A stretch of 64,000 bases of DNA from Caballeronia udeis (lineage in GTDB: Bacteria > Pseudomonadota > Gammaproteobacteria > Burkholderiales > Burkholderiaceae): contig NZ_FCOK02000032.1 of assembly GCF_001544555.2 (NCBI RefSeq), forward strand, positions 1 to 64,000. Reading direction: 5' to 3'. How positions within the stretch are numbered: position 1 is the stretch's first letter; each line of letters starts with the position of its first letter. Shown in pieces: positions 36,116 through 45,026 of this stretch. Made by a program: the position numbers and the translations under genes. The notes beneath the pieces are model-generated. The model was not told the origin of the DNA and ran no database searches. It worked only from the letters and a program-made list of their open reading frames with translations.

Positions 36116-36780
36116 GATTTTCCTGCGTTCGATATAAACCCCGAGCACCCTACCGGCATTTTTTGCCAGCTATCTTTTTGCCTAGCCAAACGTTTGTCCT
36201 GTCCGGCTACGTTTAAACTTTGTTTCAGTGAGTTACATCTTGTAACAACACTGTGAAACGGATTGTAAGTACCACGCAGCGGGAAATCAAGAACATCTCA
36301 ATAATAAATTTCCATAAAACAACAGAGAGAAACGGTAACTTTTTCCCGAAGTTGTAACAAGAAAGTGTGACCGATTTTTGGCGGCGATTTTGAAGCGGGT
36401 TGACATGGGTCAATCGACAGAAGGTTTGCTTGACGATTGATTCCTTAGGGAAAAAACGGATAGGGGCAATAGTCGGTTGACGCGCCCGATGAATTAATCG
36501 GATTGCGATGAATCGCGAAGTTGTAACAGCCGCTCAGTCAGCTTTCAGGATTGTCGCGAAGGAAAACCCTTGGATAAAAACTGTCAGTCCGCTTTCACTT
36601 TCGAGGTCGTTATTTTGACCGCCAGGACAGGCAAATAACAGCCGGTCGGCATATGTTGCACCCAGTTGTAACAGCGCCATAAAGACTATTGAAATTTACT
36701 AATCAATAGAGAATTACTCTTTAATGCCGCCGCCCCCGGTAAGCACCGATGCGAAAGAACGGCGACCGGGATTCATGCCG
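36116..36780 (-). promoter_or_regulatory. long upstream region of flhDC with repeated GTTGTAACA motifs
   Basis: This 665-bp gap is clearly AT-richer than the window average and contains no supported gene. It carries a palindrome GTTACA-TCT-TGTAAC at 36232-36246 and three more copies of GTTGTAACA at 36351, 36520 and 36665, all in the plus orientation. It holds no strong terminator. It is likely the multi-input control region of flhDC, and part of it may be transcribed as a leader. Only its first about 40 bp upstream of flhD show a ribosome site. Confidence 0.55.
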
Positions 36781-37917
36781 TTACCGTTGCGGTACGCCCG
36801 CGCGCCATTCGCTCCAGTGCGTTGCAATCTCCTGCACCAGCGGGTTACCTGCCCGGTACAAATTGTCGATAGCCGGCACGAAGCCGCCCTGAGCGGCGTA
36901 ATCGAGAAGATTATCGGAGGCTGATTGTCCGTCGTGTGGCCGGTCGAAATCCGAGCCCGCGCGCACTGCGGCCACCCGGGTCAAATCCACGCGATGCGCA
37001 CTCGCCGCACGCGACAACGCTTCGTATGTCGCGTTGTCTTCCTGCTGCGTCGTGCAATACACGCCCTTCCCGTCAGTCACGAGCCTGGTCCATTCACGCG
37101 CACGCTCGCCGATATATTTCCCCGACCACCACGTATCGCTCGCCAGCGTGTCGCACTGGATCACCTTCGGCGGCTGGTTCGCCGGCGCATAGCTGAACTT
37201 GGCGCGCGCCGCCTGCGCTTCGGGGCTGTCGGAAAGCGTTACGTTCTTCGACAACGCATAAGCTGCATCGGCCAGATCCGGATTCAGCCGGAACACCTCG
37301 GTCTTGTAATCGAGCGGCGGTTTATCGTTTGGCCCTTTCGTATTGATGCCGAGATAACCGCCCGGCCAGCTATCCGGTTTTTCGCGGGCATCGAGCTCCC
37401 ACTGGATGCCGAAATCAACGAGATATCTGGCCCACGCGGCAGAGCCGACCGTGCCTTGCATCGGGTCGATACCCGCAATCCCCGCGATCACGAAATAGGT
37501 GCGGCGCAGATCGAATTTATCGGAGAACGTGAGCGCCATCAGCGAAGCGGCCGCGTTCGCATGACCCATGCCGGTGGTCATCACGCAGACCTCCTGCCGG
37601 TTGCAGTTCACCACGGGATAATCCGGCGAGAGTCCGTCCACGCGAATGGCCTTCCAGGGGCCGAGCTTGTCGAGCCAGACCTTGCCCTCGGGACCGAACA
37701 TGGAAATGATCATGACCTTGACCGGCTGACCTTTGTTATCGCCCTTGGCGCTGCGAACGCTATCGGCAGCCTGCGCAAACGTTGGCGTACAAGCACTGAA
37801 CAAGAACGCTGCCGTTGCGGCTGTCGTGCTCAATGCAGTGATGCCCGAGGGAATGAATGAGGGGCTGAATGAGGAGCGACGAAGCAGGTCAAGCGAGGAA
37901 CGGATGATCGATTTCAT
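36781..37917 (-). CDS. purine nucleoside permease (NUP family)
   Basis: This 378-residue protein has a signal peptide (ITALSTTAATAAFLFSACTPTFAQA, cleavage at about 50) and matches the fungal-type NUP/purine nucleoside permease family, related to nucleoside phosphorylases. Conserved segments include TTGMGHANAAASLMAL and YFVIAGIAGIDP. Start 37917 gives the exported form. The role in bacteria is not settled: periplasmic nucleoside binding or hydrolysis are alternatives. Confidence 0.78.
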   Translation of the reverse strand: MKSIIRSSLDLLRRSSFSPSFIPSGITALSTTAATAAFLFSACTPTFAQAADSVRSAKGDNKGQPVKVMIISMFGPEGKVWLDKLGPWKAIRVDGLSPDYPVVNCNRQEVCVMTTGMGHANAAASLMALTFSDKFDLRRTYFVIAGIAGIDPMQGTVGSAAWARYLVDFGIQWELDAREKPDSWPGGYLGINTKGPNDKPPLDYKTEVFRLNPDLADAAYALSKNVTLSDSPEAQAARAKFSYAPANQPPKVIQCDTLASDTWWSGKYIGERAREWTRLVTDGKGVYCTTQQEDNATYEALSRAASAHRVDLTRVAAVRAGSDFDRPHDGQSASDNLLDYAAQGGFVPAIDNLYRAGNPLVQEIATHWSEWRAGVPQR

Positions 37918-38158
37918 CTGGGCGGCACCGTAAGTGGAAGGAAAACGCGAGGTGCAACGCACGGCGAGGTGCATAGCCTGGACGCACACCCGTCCAGTCG
38001 AACCCACCCGCCGGACACTCGCGCGCTGAGCGCATTATAGAAGGGCGAAGGATGCCGTTGTAAGCCACATAAAATGTTCCGGTAACGGCCATCGAGCACT
38101 ACTCTTGCTATCTCGCTTCCTGCTGTTAAGTGAAGTCCACTTGCTCTGCAAGGCACCC

Positions 38159-38539
38159 ATGTCCGACACCGCCGCTTCACGAATGATCGATGCGTTTCAC
38201 GCCAGCCGTATCGAGGACCGCCAGCACGTCCAGATGTGCCTCGAGGCTACCGGCGACTCCGCCGTTGCGCTCGAGGCCTTGTGGTCCGAGGGGGAACATC
38301 ATCGGGGGCATGCACGTGCGGCCCTGGAGCGACTGGTTGCGCTGGCGGACCGGCACGGTGTCATGCTTTCGCTCGTGCCACGGCCGCTCACGCAAAAAGG
38401 ACAAGACGCTGCCGCGCCTTCTGTTGATCAGGCCGCGCCGGATAGCGCGGCACTCGAAGCGTTTTACGGCCGGCTGGGGTTCGAACGCTCAGGGGGCAAG
38501 TTCGAAGGCTCGCCGGTGATGGTGCGCTCGCCGCGTTGA
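38159..38539 (+). CDS. hypothetical protein with GNAT-like C-terminal tail
   Basis: This 126-residue protein starts at ATG 38159 after GGCACCC. Its last third (FYGRLGFERSG) resembles the end of GNAT acetyltransferases, but the acetyl-CoA binding RxxGxG loop is absent. It overlaps the convergent channel gene by 76 bp. I cannot assign a function. Confidence 0.5.
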   Translation: MSDTAASRMIDAFHASRIEDRQHVQMCLEATGDSAVALEALWSEGEHHRGHARAALERLVALADRHGVMLSLVPRPLTQKGQDAAAPSVDQAAPDSAALEAFYGRLGFERSGGKFEGSPVMVRSPR

Positions 38540-41055
38540 CCGGCATCGGCATTAGCAGCGTTGGCATTGGTATGCGCGTCGCCTGAAGAGTCGCTCTGCT
38601 GATCCCGCTCCACGACTGCAGCCAACTCACCCGCATCGCCGCCCTTCACGATCACGAAATTGCGCTGCGGATTCGCTATCTCGATGCCGCGCTCCGTGAA
38701 CCGGTCCACAATACGTCGATTGAACTCGCGCTGCACACCCCAGCGCGCGGTATCACGGCACTGGATCTGACCGGCGAGCGTGACGCTCGAGCCATCTACC
38801 GCGTCCACGCCCCACAGGCTGAAGTCGGAGAGGATACCGTCCTTGAACGCATCGTCTTCACGCAGCGACGCCCCGATCTCCTTGAGCGTATCCGCAGCCA
38901 GGTTCACGTCCTCTCCGAGCGCGATGCTCACGCGCACCGCGGCATTGCCAATGCCGCGATTCGTGTTGTTCACCGTCGATACCGAACTGAACGGCACGGT
39001 AAAGAGCGACCCGTCACTGCCCCGCAAACGCACCGTGCGGATCGACAGATATTCGACCGTTCCCGACACCCCCGCGAGCGTGACCGAGTCACCCACTTGC
39101 ATGGCGTTCTCCATCAACAGGAAGATGCCGGTGATCAAATCCTGCACGAGCTTTTGCGACCCGAAACCCAGCGCCACGCCGAAGATGCTTGCGCTCGCGA
39201 GCAGCGGCGCGGTGTTCACCCCGATCTCGCTTAATCCCGTCAACACGACGACCATCGCGATCACGATAAAAAGCGCGGTGCGCATCATTGGCAGCAAGGT
39301 TCGAAGGCGCGCGGCGCGCACGCGGTCGCCGCTCGCGGTCCACGTTTCCAGCCGTTGCTCGACCATCACGTTCGCGCCTTCCCACACGATCACGGCAAAC
39401 GCGGCGGCGACCGCGATGGTGATGAGCGCGGACGCAAGCCGATGGCCTACTCCGCCCGACGAGAATAGCGACGGGACGTGAAGCCCCCAGACCTGCAGCA
39501 GCGTCAGCAGCGTAATGACGACGATCACCGCCTGCACCGCACGCCGCATCAGCGGGTAATAGCGGTAGGCGTGCCGATGCGCGATCGACTTGTCCGACAT
39601 GTCTTCCCCGCTGCCCTCCTTATGAAAGATTCGGCCAAGCGCACCGAACGCGACAATCGCGACCACGCGCGCCGCGACCAGCACGAGGACCGAGATGCCG
39701 AACAGATGAAACAGCGTCCTATACCCGTTGCGGACATCGAGCGCCCAGACGAACCACAGCGCCAGCACAAAAAACACCGCAAGCCCGGCCCAGACGTCAG
39801 CAACCCAATTAGCCAGCAGTACGAATGAACGGCGCCCCTGGACGCTCTCGCGAATCCACGCTGCGACCGGCACGCGGCATTTGAGGATCACGATAGCGAG
39901 CAGGACATGCACGACCAGCGCGACCGCCTTCAGGATCGAGTCATGGGCGGCGTCGGTCATGCCGAGCGGCACCGCGGCTTCCGCGAGGGCCGAACCCGCT
40001 CCCGCCACACACACTATGCGCACCAGCCAGTCGTGCGCGAAGCGGGCGGCATCGTCGTCTATCTGGATCAGGCGCAGGCCCGGGGCGTTAGGCGCGAGGA
40101 ACAAACCGCTCGCGATCACAATGCCGCGGCACAGCAGGTACACGTCGATCAGCGCACCGACAGTACGGCCCTGCGGCGTGCTGTCGTCGATGAACATGGA
40201 CATCAGCACCGCGGCCACGGCCACGAACACGATCAGCGGCACCACCGTGAGCAAACCACGAAGGATGGCGCTTGGCAGCCGCTGCAACAGGGTCCAGTGA
40301 CGCGCGGCATGACGCACACCACGGGCGGTATCGGTCTTGCGTTCAGCGACCTGGATAGCCGCCTCGTTGCCCGAGCGCTCGGCCACGGCTTCGGCGTGCA
40401 CTGCCGCCCGCTCCTTCTGCGCGAGTTCGGGCTGGGTTGCATCGGCATCCACGACCCCGCGAGCCGCGATCCTCGCACGCAACCGGCGCAGCCATCGGGA
40501 GCTCAGGTATTCCAGCAACAGTGCGGGTAACAACGAGATCGAGATCGACCAGATCACCTGCCCGATCAGCGCGCGGCCGCTGGCGGTCAGCATGCGCTGG
40601 CGCCACCATTGGAAGACCGAGCCGTAGTCGAGCAGCGCCACGACGGAACGGCGCAAGCCGCTGCTGATCCCCACGAGCCAATAACCCGCTTCATGTGAAA
40701 TCTGCGATGCGAGGCCGTTGCTCGTGAGGGACTTCGCCAGCACGCTGGCCGCGCCCGATGCACCGCTTGCAGCCGACGCGCTCGCAGCAGGCGCCGAGCT
40801 GCCTGAGGCAGCCTGCGCGGGCGTGGCGAGCACACCCGCGGCGGCGACCGCCCGCAGCGTGTCCTCCATCTGGCCACGGCGCACAGGATCGTTGAGGACG
40901 GCCAGCGCGGCACGTGCCTGTTCGGGGGTCAGCGCGACGGTGGATGAATCAGCGGCAGGTGAGGCTGCGCTGGCGGCGGCATTCGCGGCAGATGCGAACG
41001 TGCTGCTCAGGACGCTCAGGACAAAAAGAAAGATGACGAGAACAATTTTGCGCAT
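38464..41055 (-). CDS. large MscS-family mechanosensitive channel (YbiO-like)
   Basis: This 863-residue protein has a signal peptide, an Ala/Ser-rich periplasmic segment (residues about 25-110), around ten hydrophobic helices and a C-terminal MscS core. The pore helix FGVALGFGSQKLVQDLITGIFLLMENAMQVGD, beta domain GTVEYLSIRTVRLRGSDGSLFTVPFSSV and the alpha/beta C terminus are in place. Size and layout match YbiO. It gates under membrane tension. The C terminus extends 75 residues past the usual end and overlaps the convergent gene. Confidence 0.85.
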   Translation of the reverse strand: MRKIVLVIFLFVLSVLSSTFASAANAAASAASPAADSSTVALTPEQARAALAVLNDPVRRGQMEDTLRAVAAAGVLATPAQAASGSSAPAASASAASGASGAASVLAKSLTSNGLASQISHEAGYWLVGISSGLRRSVVALLDYGSVFQWWRQRMLTASGRALIGQVIWSISISLLPALLLEYLSSRWLRRLRARIAARGVVDADATQPELAQKERAAVHAEAVAERSGNEAAIQVAERKTDTARGVRHAARHWTLLQRLPSAILRGLLTVVPLIVFVAVAAVLMSMFIDDSTPQGRTVGALIDVYLLCRGIVIASGLFLAPNAPGLRLIQIDDDAARFAHDWLVRIVCVAGAGSALAEAAVPLGMTDAAHDSILKAVALVVHVLLAIVILKCRVPVAAWIRESVQGRRSFVLLANWVADVWAGLAVFFVLALWFVWALDVRNGYRTLFHLFGISVLVLVAARVVAIVAFGALGRIFHKEGSGEDMSDKSIAHRHAYRYYPLMRRAVQAVIVVITLLTLLQVWGLHVPSLFSSGGVGHRLASALITIAVAAAFAVIVWEGANVMVEQRLETWTASGDRVRAARLRTLLPMMRTALFIVIAMVVVLTGLSEIGVNTAPLLASASIFGVALGFGSQKLVQDLITGIFLLMENAMQVGDSVTLAGVSGTVEYLSIRTVRLRGSDGSLFTVPFSSVSTVNNTNRGIGNAAVRVSIALGEDVNLAADTLKEIGASLREDDAFKDGILSDFSLWGVDAVDGSSVTLAGQIQCRDTARWGVQREFNRRIVDRFTERGIEIANPQRNFVIVKGGDAGELAAVVERDQQSDSSGDAHTNANAANADAGQRGERTITGEPSNLPPERSNPSRP

Positions 41056-41139
41056 GGGCGAAGATGAGGAACTCGGTTAGGGAAACCGCCACGGATGCGC
41101 CGGACCTGCAGCGCGATTGAACCTGCGGTGTTCACTCTC

Positions 41140-41184
41140 AAGCTGGGACAAGCGGGACAAGCTGGGCAAGCGGGTAAAGCTGGA
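41140..41184. repeat. five tandem copies of a 9-bp unit
   Basis: Units of CAAGCKGGR repeat with period 9 from 41140 to 41184. They lie in the gap between the divergent channel gene and a small exported protein. The repeat could vary by slippage. Confidence 0.7.
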
Positions 41185-41229
41185 ATGGTTCGTGCGACAA
41201 ACATCAGATCAAAGCTACCGGACAACGGC

Positions 41230-41562
41230 ATGAGCGTCCACCTTACGCGAACCATACGAATCATCGGCACTCTTGGCAAAATCGGCGCTGCCGTGTCCCG
41301 CGCCGCCGTGCTGTTCTCGGCGGCCGGACTGCTGGCAGCACTTCTTGCGCCCGGGCGGGTATCCGCTACCGAACGCGGAACTCTCGAGCGGGCCGCAAAG
41401 CCTACGCCGCCATCGGTTGCGGGTGTGACAAAGCAGGTCGAGAGCGTCGAGCCGCCAGACGAAGGCACCACACAACTTCCCGCCAGCGGCGACACCCAGC
41501 TTCCTGCTACGCCCGATACACCACGTCCGCATTACGGCCGGCCGCCGGCCCATTTACCGTGA
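41230..41562 (+). CDS. small secreted proline/threonine-rich protein
   Basis: From ATG 41230 a 110-residue frame has a hydrophobic signal (AAVLFSAAGLLAALLAPGRVSA) and a low-complexity tail rich in Pro and Thr (DTQLPATPDTPRPHYG). No family is recognised. A longer reading from 41095 would include the 9-bp repeats as GQAGQAG. Coding is plausible but not certain. Confidence 0.4.
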   Translation: MSVHLTRTIRIIGTLGKIGAAVSRAAVLFSAAGLLAALLAPGRVSATERGTLERAAKPTPPSVAGVTKQVESVEPPDEGTTQLPASGDTQLPATPDTPRPHYGRPPAHLP

Positions 41563-41623
41563 TGCCGGATTCTCCGCGTGCACCGGTTTCAGTTTAATGG
41601 AACGTTGCGGCTGTCATCACCGC

Positions 41624-42544
41624 TCAAACACTCGCCTCGGCCACCCGGGGAATATCCGGCTCGAAGAAGACCCAGCGCGCTTCGGGAAATGCGCGTTGCA
41701 GGTCCGCTTCGATCACGTTGATTGCATCGACCATCGCGCGGCCGCTGTCGTAGTGCACCATCTCCGCTTGCACGGCCACCACGATCTGCTTGCCCCACTG
41801 CAGCGTAATCAGGTTGATCACGCGGACAATTTCCGGGCGCGCGCGCAAGTGCGCATCGATAGCCCGGCGTACCTCCGGACTCGCCGATTCCCCGACGATC
41901 ATGGATTTCACCTCATGGGCGACCAGGTACGCAATCACCATGAGCAGCACGCCGACGCCGATCGACCCTGCTGCGTCGTAGACGGGATTGCCGGTGATCA
42001 TGGTCATCAGCACGGCGCAGAACGCAATGGCAAGACCTGCCAGCGCAGCGACATCTTCACCCGCGACCACGATCAGTTCGGACTCGCGCGTCTCGCGGAA
42101 CCATCGCCAGAGGGACTTGTTCCCCGACGTCTTGCGGATCTCGCGCAATGCGCCGGCCAGGGAAAACGCCTCGAGCACGACCGATATCCCCAGCACGACG
42201 AGCGCGACAATCGGGTTGCTGACCACTTCATGCCGGGCGATCCGGTGCACGCCCTCATACACCGAAAACGCGCCGCCGACGAAGAACAGCAGCAGCGCGA
42301 CAAGCATGGAATAGAAGTAGATCTCGCGGCCTGAGCCGAGCGGGTGCAACACGTCGGCGGGGGCCTGTGAGCGCTTGAGGCCGAACAGCAGCAGGAGTTG
42401 ATTGCCGCAGTCGGCGCTCGAGTGGATGGCTTCGGCAAACATGGAGCCGGAGCCGGTGAACGCGGCCGCCCCGAACTTGCAGACGGCGATGCCGAAATTG
42501 GCTGCGAGCGCGTAGAAAATGGCTTTCGGCGATTCTTCTTTCAT
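41624..42544 (-). CDS. cation diffusion facilitator family transporter
   Basis: This 306-residue CDF protein has about six helices, the metal-site HSSAD at residues 41-45 and EDVAALAG at about 174-181, followed by a C-terminal cytoplasmic dimer domain. The second site is EDxAA rather than HxxxD, as in the SLC30A9-like branch, so the metal may be Zn or another divalent ion. It is 66 bp downstream of selD in the same direction. Confidence 0.82.
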   Translation of the reverse strand: MKEESPKAIFYALAANFGIAVCKFGAAAFTGSGSMFAEAIHSSADCGNQLLLLFGLKRSQAPADVLHPLGSGREIYFYSMLVALLLFFVGGAFSVYEGVHRIARHEVVSNPIVALVVLGISVVLEAFSLAGALREIRKTSGNKSLWRWFRETRESELIVVAGEDVAALAGLAIAFCAVLMTMITGNPVYDAAGSIGVGVLLMVIAYLVAHEVKSMIVGESASPEVRRAIDAHLRARPEIVRVINLITLQWGKQIVVAVQAEMVHYDSGRAMVDAINVIEADLQRAFPEARWVFFEPDIPRVAEASV

Positions 42545-42610
42545 CGTGCTCCTGGCGGAAAGGGGTCAGGCGCTCTCGTTAAACCTCTCAGGAAACCAAC
42601 CACCACTGCA

Positions 42611-43675
42611 CTAAACAACTTCCACGCGGCCCGCTCCATCGATCATTTCTCCGATCACGGCCGCCTGGTCGAAACCATCTGCGCGGAAGATGGCGAGGAC
42701 TTCGTCAACGGCTTCGGGCGCGCACGATACCAGCAAGCCACCCGACGTCTGCGGGTCGGTCAGCAGGCTTCGTGCCACATCGTGCAATGACGACGCCAGC
42801 GTGACGTCGTGGCCGTATGCCGTCCAGTTGCGGCCCGATGCCCCCGTGACCACGCCCGCTTTCGCGAACGCCTCCACGCCGGGCAGCCATGGCAAGTCGG
42901 CGTACCGCAGGCGTGCCGTGAGACCGGCGCCGCGGCTCAGTTCCAGCGTGTGGCCCAGCAGGCCGAAGCCGGTCACGTCGGTGAGCGCGTGCACGAGGTC
43001 CAGCGCGGCGAGGTCCACGCCCGGGCGGTTCAGCTTGGTCGTGGCCGCGATCATTGCGGCGTAGCCGGCGGCATCGAGTTGATCCTTTTTCAGCGCAGCC
43101 GACAACACGCCCACGCCGAGCGGTTTGCCGAGGATCAGCACGTCGCCCGGACGAGCCGAGGCGTTACGCTTCACGCGCTTCGGATGCACGATGCCGATTG
43201 CCGCAAGGCCGTAGATAGGCTCGACGGAATCGATCGAATGACCGCCCGCGACAGGAATGCCCGCCTCGGCGCAAATCGACTCGCCGCCCTTCAGCACGGC
43301 CGCGATCACCTCGTGCGGCAGCACGTTGATCGGCATGCCGACGAGCGCGAGCGCGAGGATCGGTTTGCCGCCCATGGCGTAGACATCGGATAGCGCGTTG
43401 GTCGCGGCAATACGGCCGAAGTCGAACGGGTCGTCGACGATCGGCATGAAGAAGTCGGTGGTGGCGACAATCGCCTGCTCGTCATTCAAACGATAAACCG
43501 CCGCATCGTCGGCGGTGTCGTTGCCGACCAGCAAGTCGGGGAAAAACGGCAACGGCACGCTGCGTTTCAACAGGTCGGCAAGGACGCCCGGCGCGATCTT
43601 GCAGCCGCAGCCACCGCCGTGGGACAAGCTGGTCAGACGGGGCGACGAGGTTGCATTCAGCTTGATGTCAGTCAT
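42611..43675 (-). CDS. selD: selenide, water dikinase
   Basis: This 354-residue SelD makes selenophosphate from selenide and ATP. The catalytic segment GGCGCKIAPG contains Cys23, Cys25 and Lys26, with Cys instead of selenocysteine at the first position. DDAAVY and the glycine-rich ATP-binding regions follow. Neither selA/selB nor a tRNA 2-selenouridine synthase gene is in the window. Confidence 0.93.
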   Translation of the reverse strand: MTDIKLNATSSPRLTSLSHGGGCGCKIAPGVLADLLKRSVPLPFFPDLLVGNDTADDAAVYRLNDEQAIVATTDFFMPIVDDPFDFGRIAATNALSDVYAMGGKPILALALVGMPINVLPHEVIAAVLKGGESICAEAGIPVAGGHSIDSVEPIYGLAAIGIVHPKRVKRNASARPGDVLILGKPLGVGVLSAALKKDQLDAAGYAAMIAATTKLNRPGVDLAALDLVHALTDVTGFGLLGHTLELSRGAGLTARLRYADLPWLPGVEAFAKAGVVTGASGRNWTAYGHDVTLASSLHDVARSLLTDPQTSGGLLVSCAPEAVDEVLAIFRADGFDQAAVIGEMIDGAGRVEVV

Positions 43676-43905
43676 TCGCGGTTATCCGGCAAAGTTGCGT
43701 GTGACCGATATTATCGTGGTTGTCGCGTCCGGACGTGGCGACCGCGATCCAGCTTGCGATCCCGCCTGCCGTCCCGATGCGCGCCGCGATCCGCCCGCAT
43801 CAACGTCGAGAGGCGTCATGCGAGCGCTCACGCGGTACACTTCGAGTCACGGTCCGATGCCGTCTTTCAACATTACCCATCACCCGCCCCGCGCCCTTTA
43901 CCCGC

Positions 43906-44334
43906 ATGAAATCTTTACCGCTTGTTCTCGGCCTGATGCTCTGCGCTTCGACATATCAATTTAGTCAGCTCAGTCACGCCCAGGAAATGCCTGATCCCTC
44001 CAAAGAAGACTACGCCTACCTGACCCGCATGCATGTCCCGGAGCCGGTGATCCGCTGCGTGGCAGCATTCGACCAGTGGGTGGCAATGACGCCCAAGTAC
44101 GACACGTTCATCGTGCCCGACCGGCGCGTATTGAGCGCAAAGATCGATAGCGACACCACGGTCTTCAGCGCAGGCAATCCCGTTCCTGTCGACGAAGTGA
44201 TCGCCATGCGCGCCGTCGCCAAAGTCCGCGGCCGCTCGCAGTGGACCCGCGTAGACAGCCGTTGCGGTGTGCGCGATGGCCGTGTGGTCGGTGTTTCGCT
44301 CACCCCAAATGTAAGGCCGAAGATCGTTCAGTAA
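43906..44334 (+). CDS. small exported protein, BspC-like
   Basis: This 142-residue protein has a signal peptide (LPLVLGLMLCASTYQFSQLSHA) and a mature domain with paired Cys (VIRCVAAFDQWVAMTPKYDTF and VDSRCGVRDGRV) similar to a short Burkholderia family often labelled BspC domain-containing. The function is unknown. Start 43906 is selected for the signal peptide. The 5' half of the longer reading from 43720 is not coding-like. Confidence 0.6.
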   Translation: MKSLPLVLGLMLCASTYQFSQLSHAQEMPDPSKEDYAYLTRMHVPEPVIRCVAAFDQWVAMTPKYDTFIVPDRRVLSAKIDSDTTVFSAGNPVPVDEVIAMRAVAKVRGRSQWTRVDSRCGVRDGRVVGVSLTPNVRPKIVQ

Positions 44335-44464
44335 CAGCGCCTGAGCACCAGGCCTTCACAGTCATTCCCGAATATTTCCAGACACACTTTTCCTTACAAA
44401 CGCAAACGGCTTGTCATTTATCTAATCGCTAAATTGATTTCACGGATTTCACTTGGAGAAACCG

Positions 44465-44596
44465 ATGAAACGATTAGCGATTCTCGCCACGCTCGCGGTA
44501 CTGCTCGGCAGCACCCTGGGTGGTTGCATCGTCGTGCCGGACGGTGGTGGATATCACCATCACGACTACTACGGTTCCGGTTACGGCCGCTACTAG
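44465..44596 (+). CDS. very small lipoprotein
   Basis: This 43-residue frame has a signal peptide and lipobox (VLLGSTLGGC, Cys about 21) and a short mature tail rich in Gly, Tyr and His (PDGGGYHHHDYYGSG). TTGGAG lies 6-7 bp upstream. It sits 70 bp before another small exported protein and probably shares its transcript. No function is known. Confidence 0.65.
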   Translation: MKRLAILATLAVLLGSTLGGCIVVPDGGGYHHHDYYGSGYGRY

Positions 44597-44666
44597 GCCA
44601 CTACGGCCCCTGCCGGCTTAGCTGGATAAAGTGGGAAACCGAATAACAAGCGCAAAGGAAACCAAC

Positions 44667-44903
44667 ATGTTGACAGTCAAAAAAGGCTTGGCCGCTGCAT
44701 CGCTCGCGGTGGCCGCAGCAATGAGTCTCGGCTTCACCAACACCGCATCCGCCGACGACCATTTTCAGCCCGGCTACGTTCACGTCGACAGCCGCGGCTG
44801 GCACGGCGACCGGTATTACGACGGGCATCGCTACTGGGAACGGCGCGAGTGGGAACGCCATCACGCACCGCGTCATGACGGCCCCCCGCATCGGGACTAT
44901 TGA
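44667..44903 (+). CDS. small exported Tyr/Arg/His-rich protein
   Basis: This 78-residue protein has a signal peptide (AAASLAVAAAMSLGFTNTASA) and a charged, aromatic mature part (GWHGDRYYDGHRYWERREW). GGAAACC lies upstream. A 40-bp perfect palindrome 29 bp after the stop acts as terminator. Similar short proteins occur downstream of small lipoproteins in Burkholderia; their role is unknown. Confidence 0.7.
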   Translation: MLTVKKGLAAASLAVAAAMSLGFTNTASADDHFQPGYVHVDSRGWHGDRYYDGHRYWERREWERHHAPRHDGPPHRDY

Positions 44904-44931
44904 TCGGCCTTGAAGCAACTTGAAGCATCAA

Positions 44932-44971
44932 GAAACGAGAAAGCCAGGGACGTCCCTGGCTTTCTCGTTTC
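44932..44971. terminator. 40-bp perfect palindrome, bidirectional terminator
   Basis: Both arms of 20 bp are perfectly complementary around the central CG (44951/44952). The core GCCAGGGA/TCCCTGGC is flanked by AAAG/CTTT, so T-rich tails are present in both directions. It lies between two convergent genes. Confidence 0.85.
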
Positions 44972-45026
44972 CGGCAGCTTCCACGCAACGCTAAAACAAC
45001 GTTAAGGCAGCACGTTGAACCCTTGC

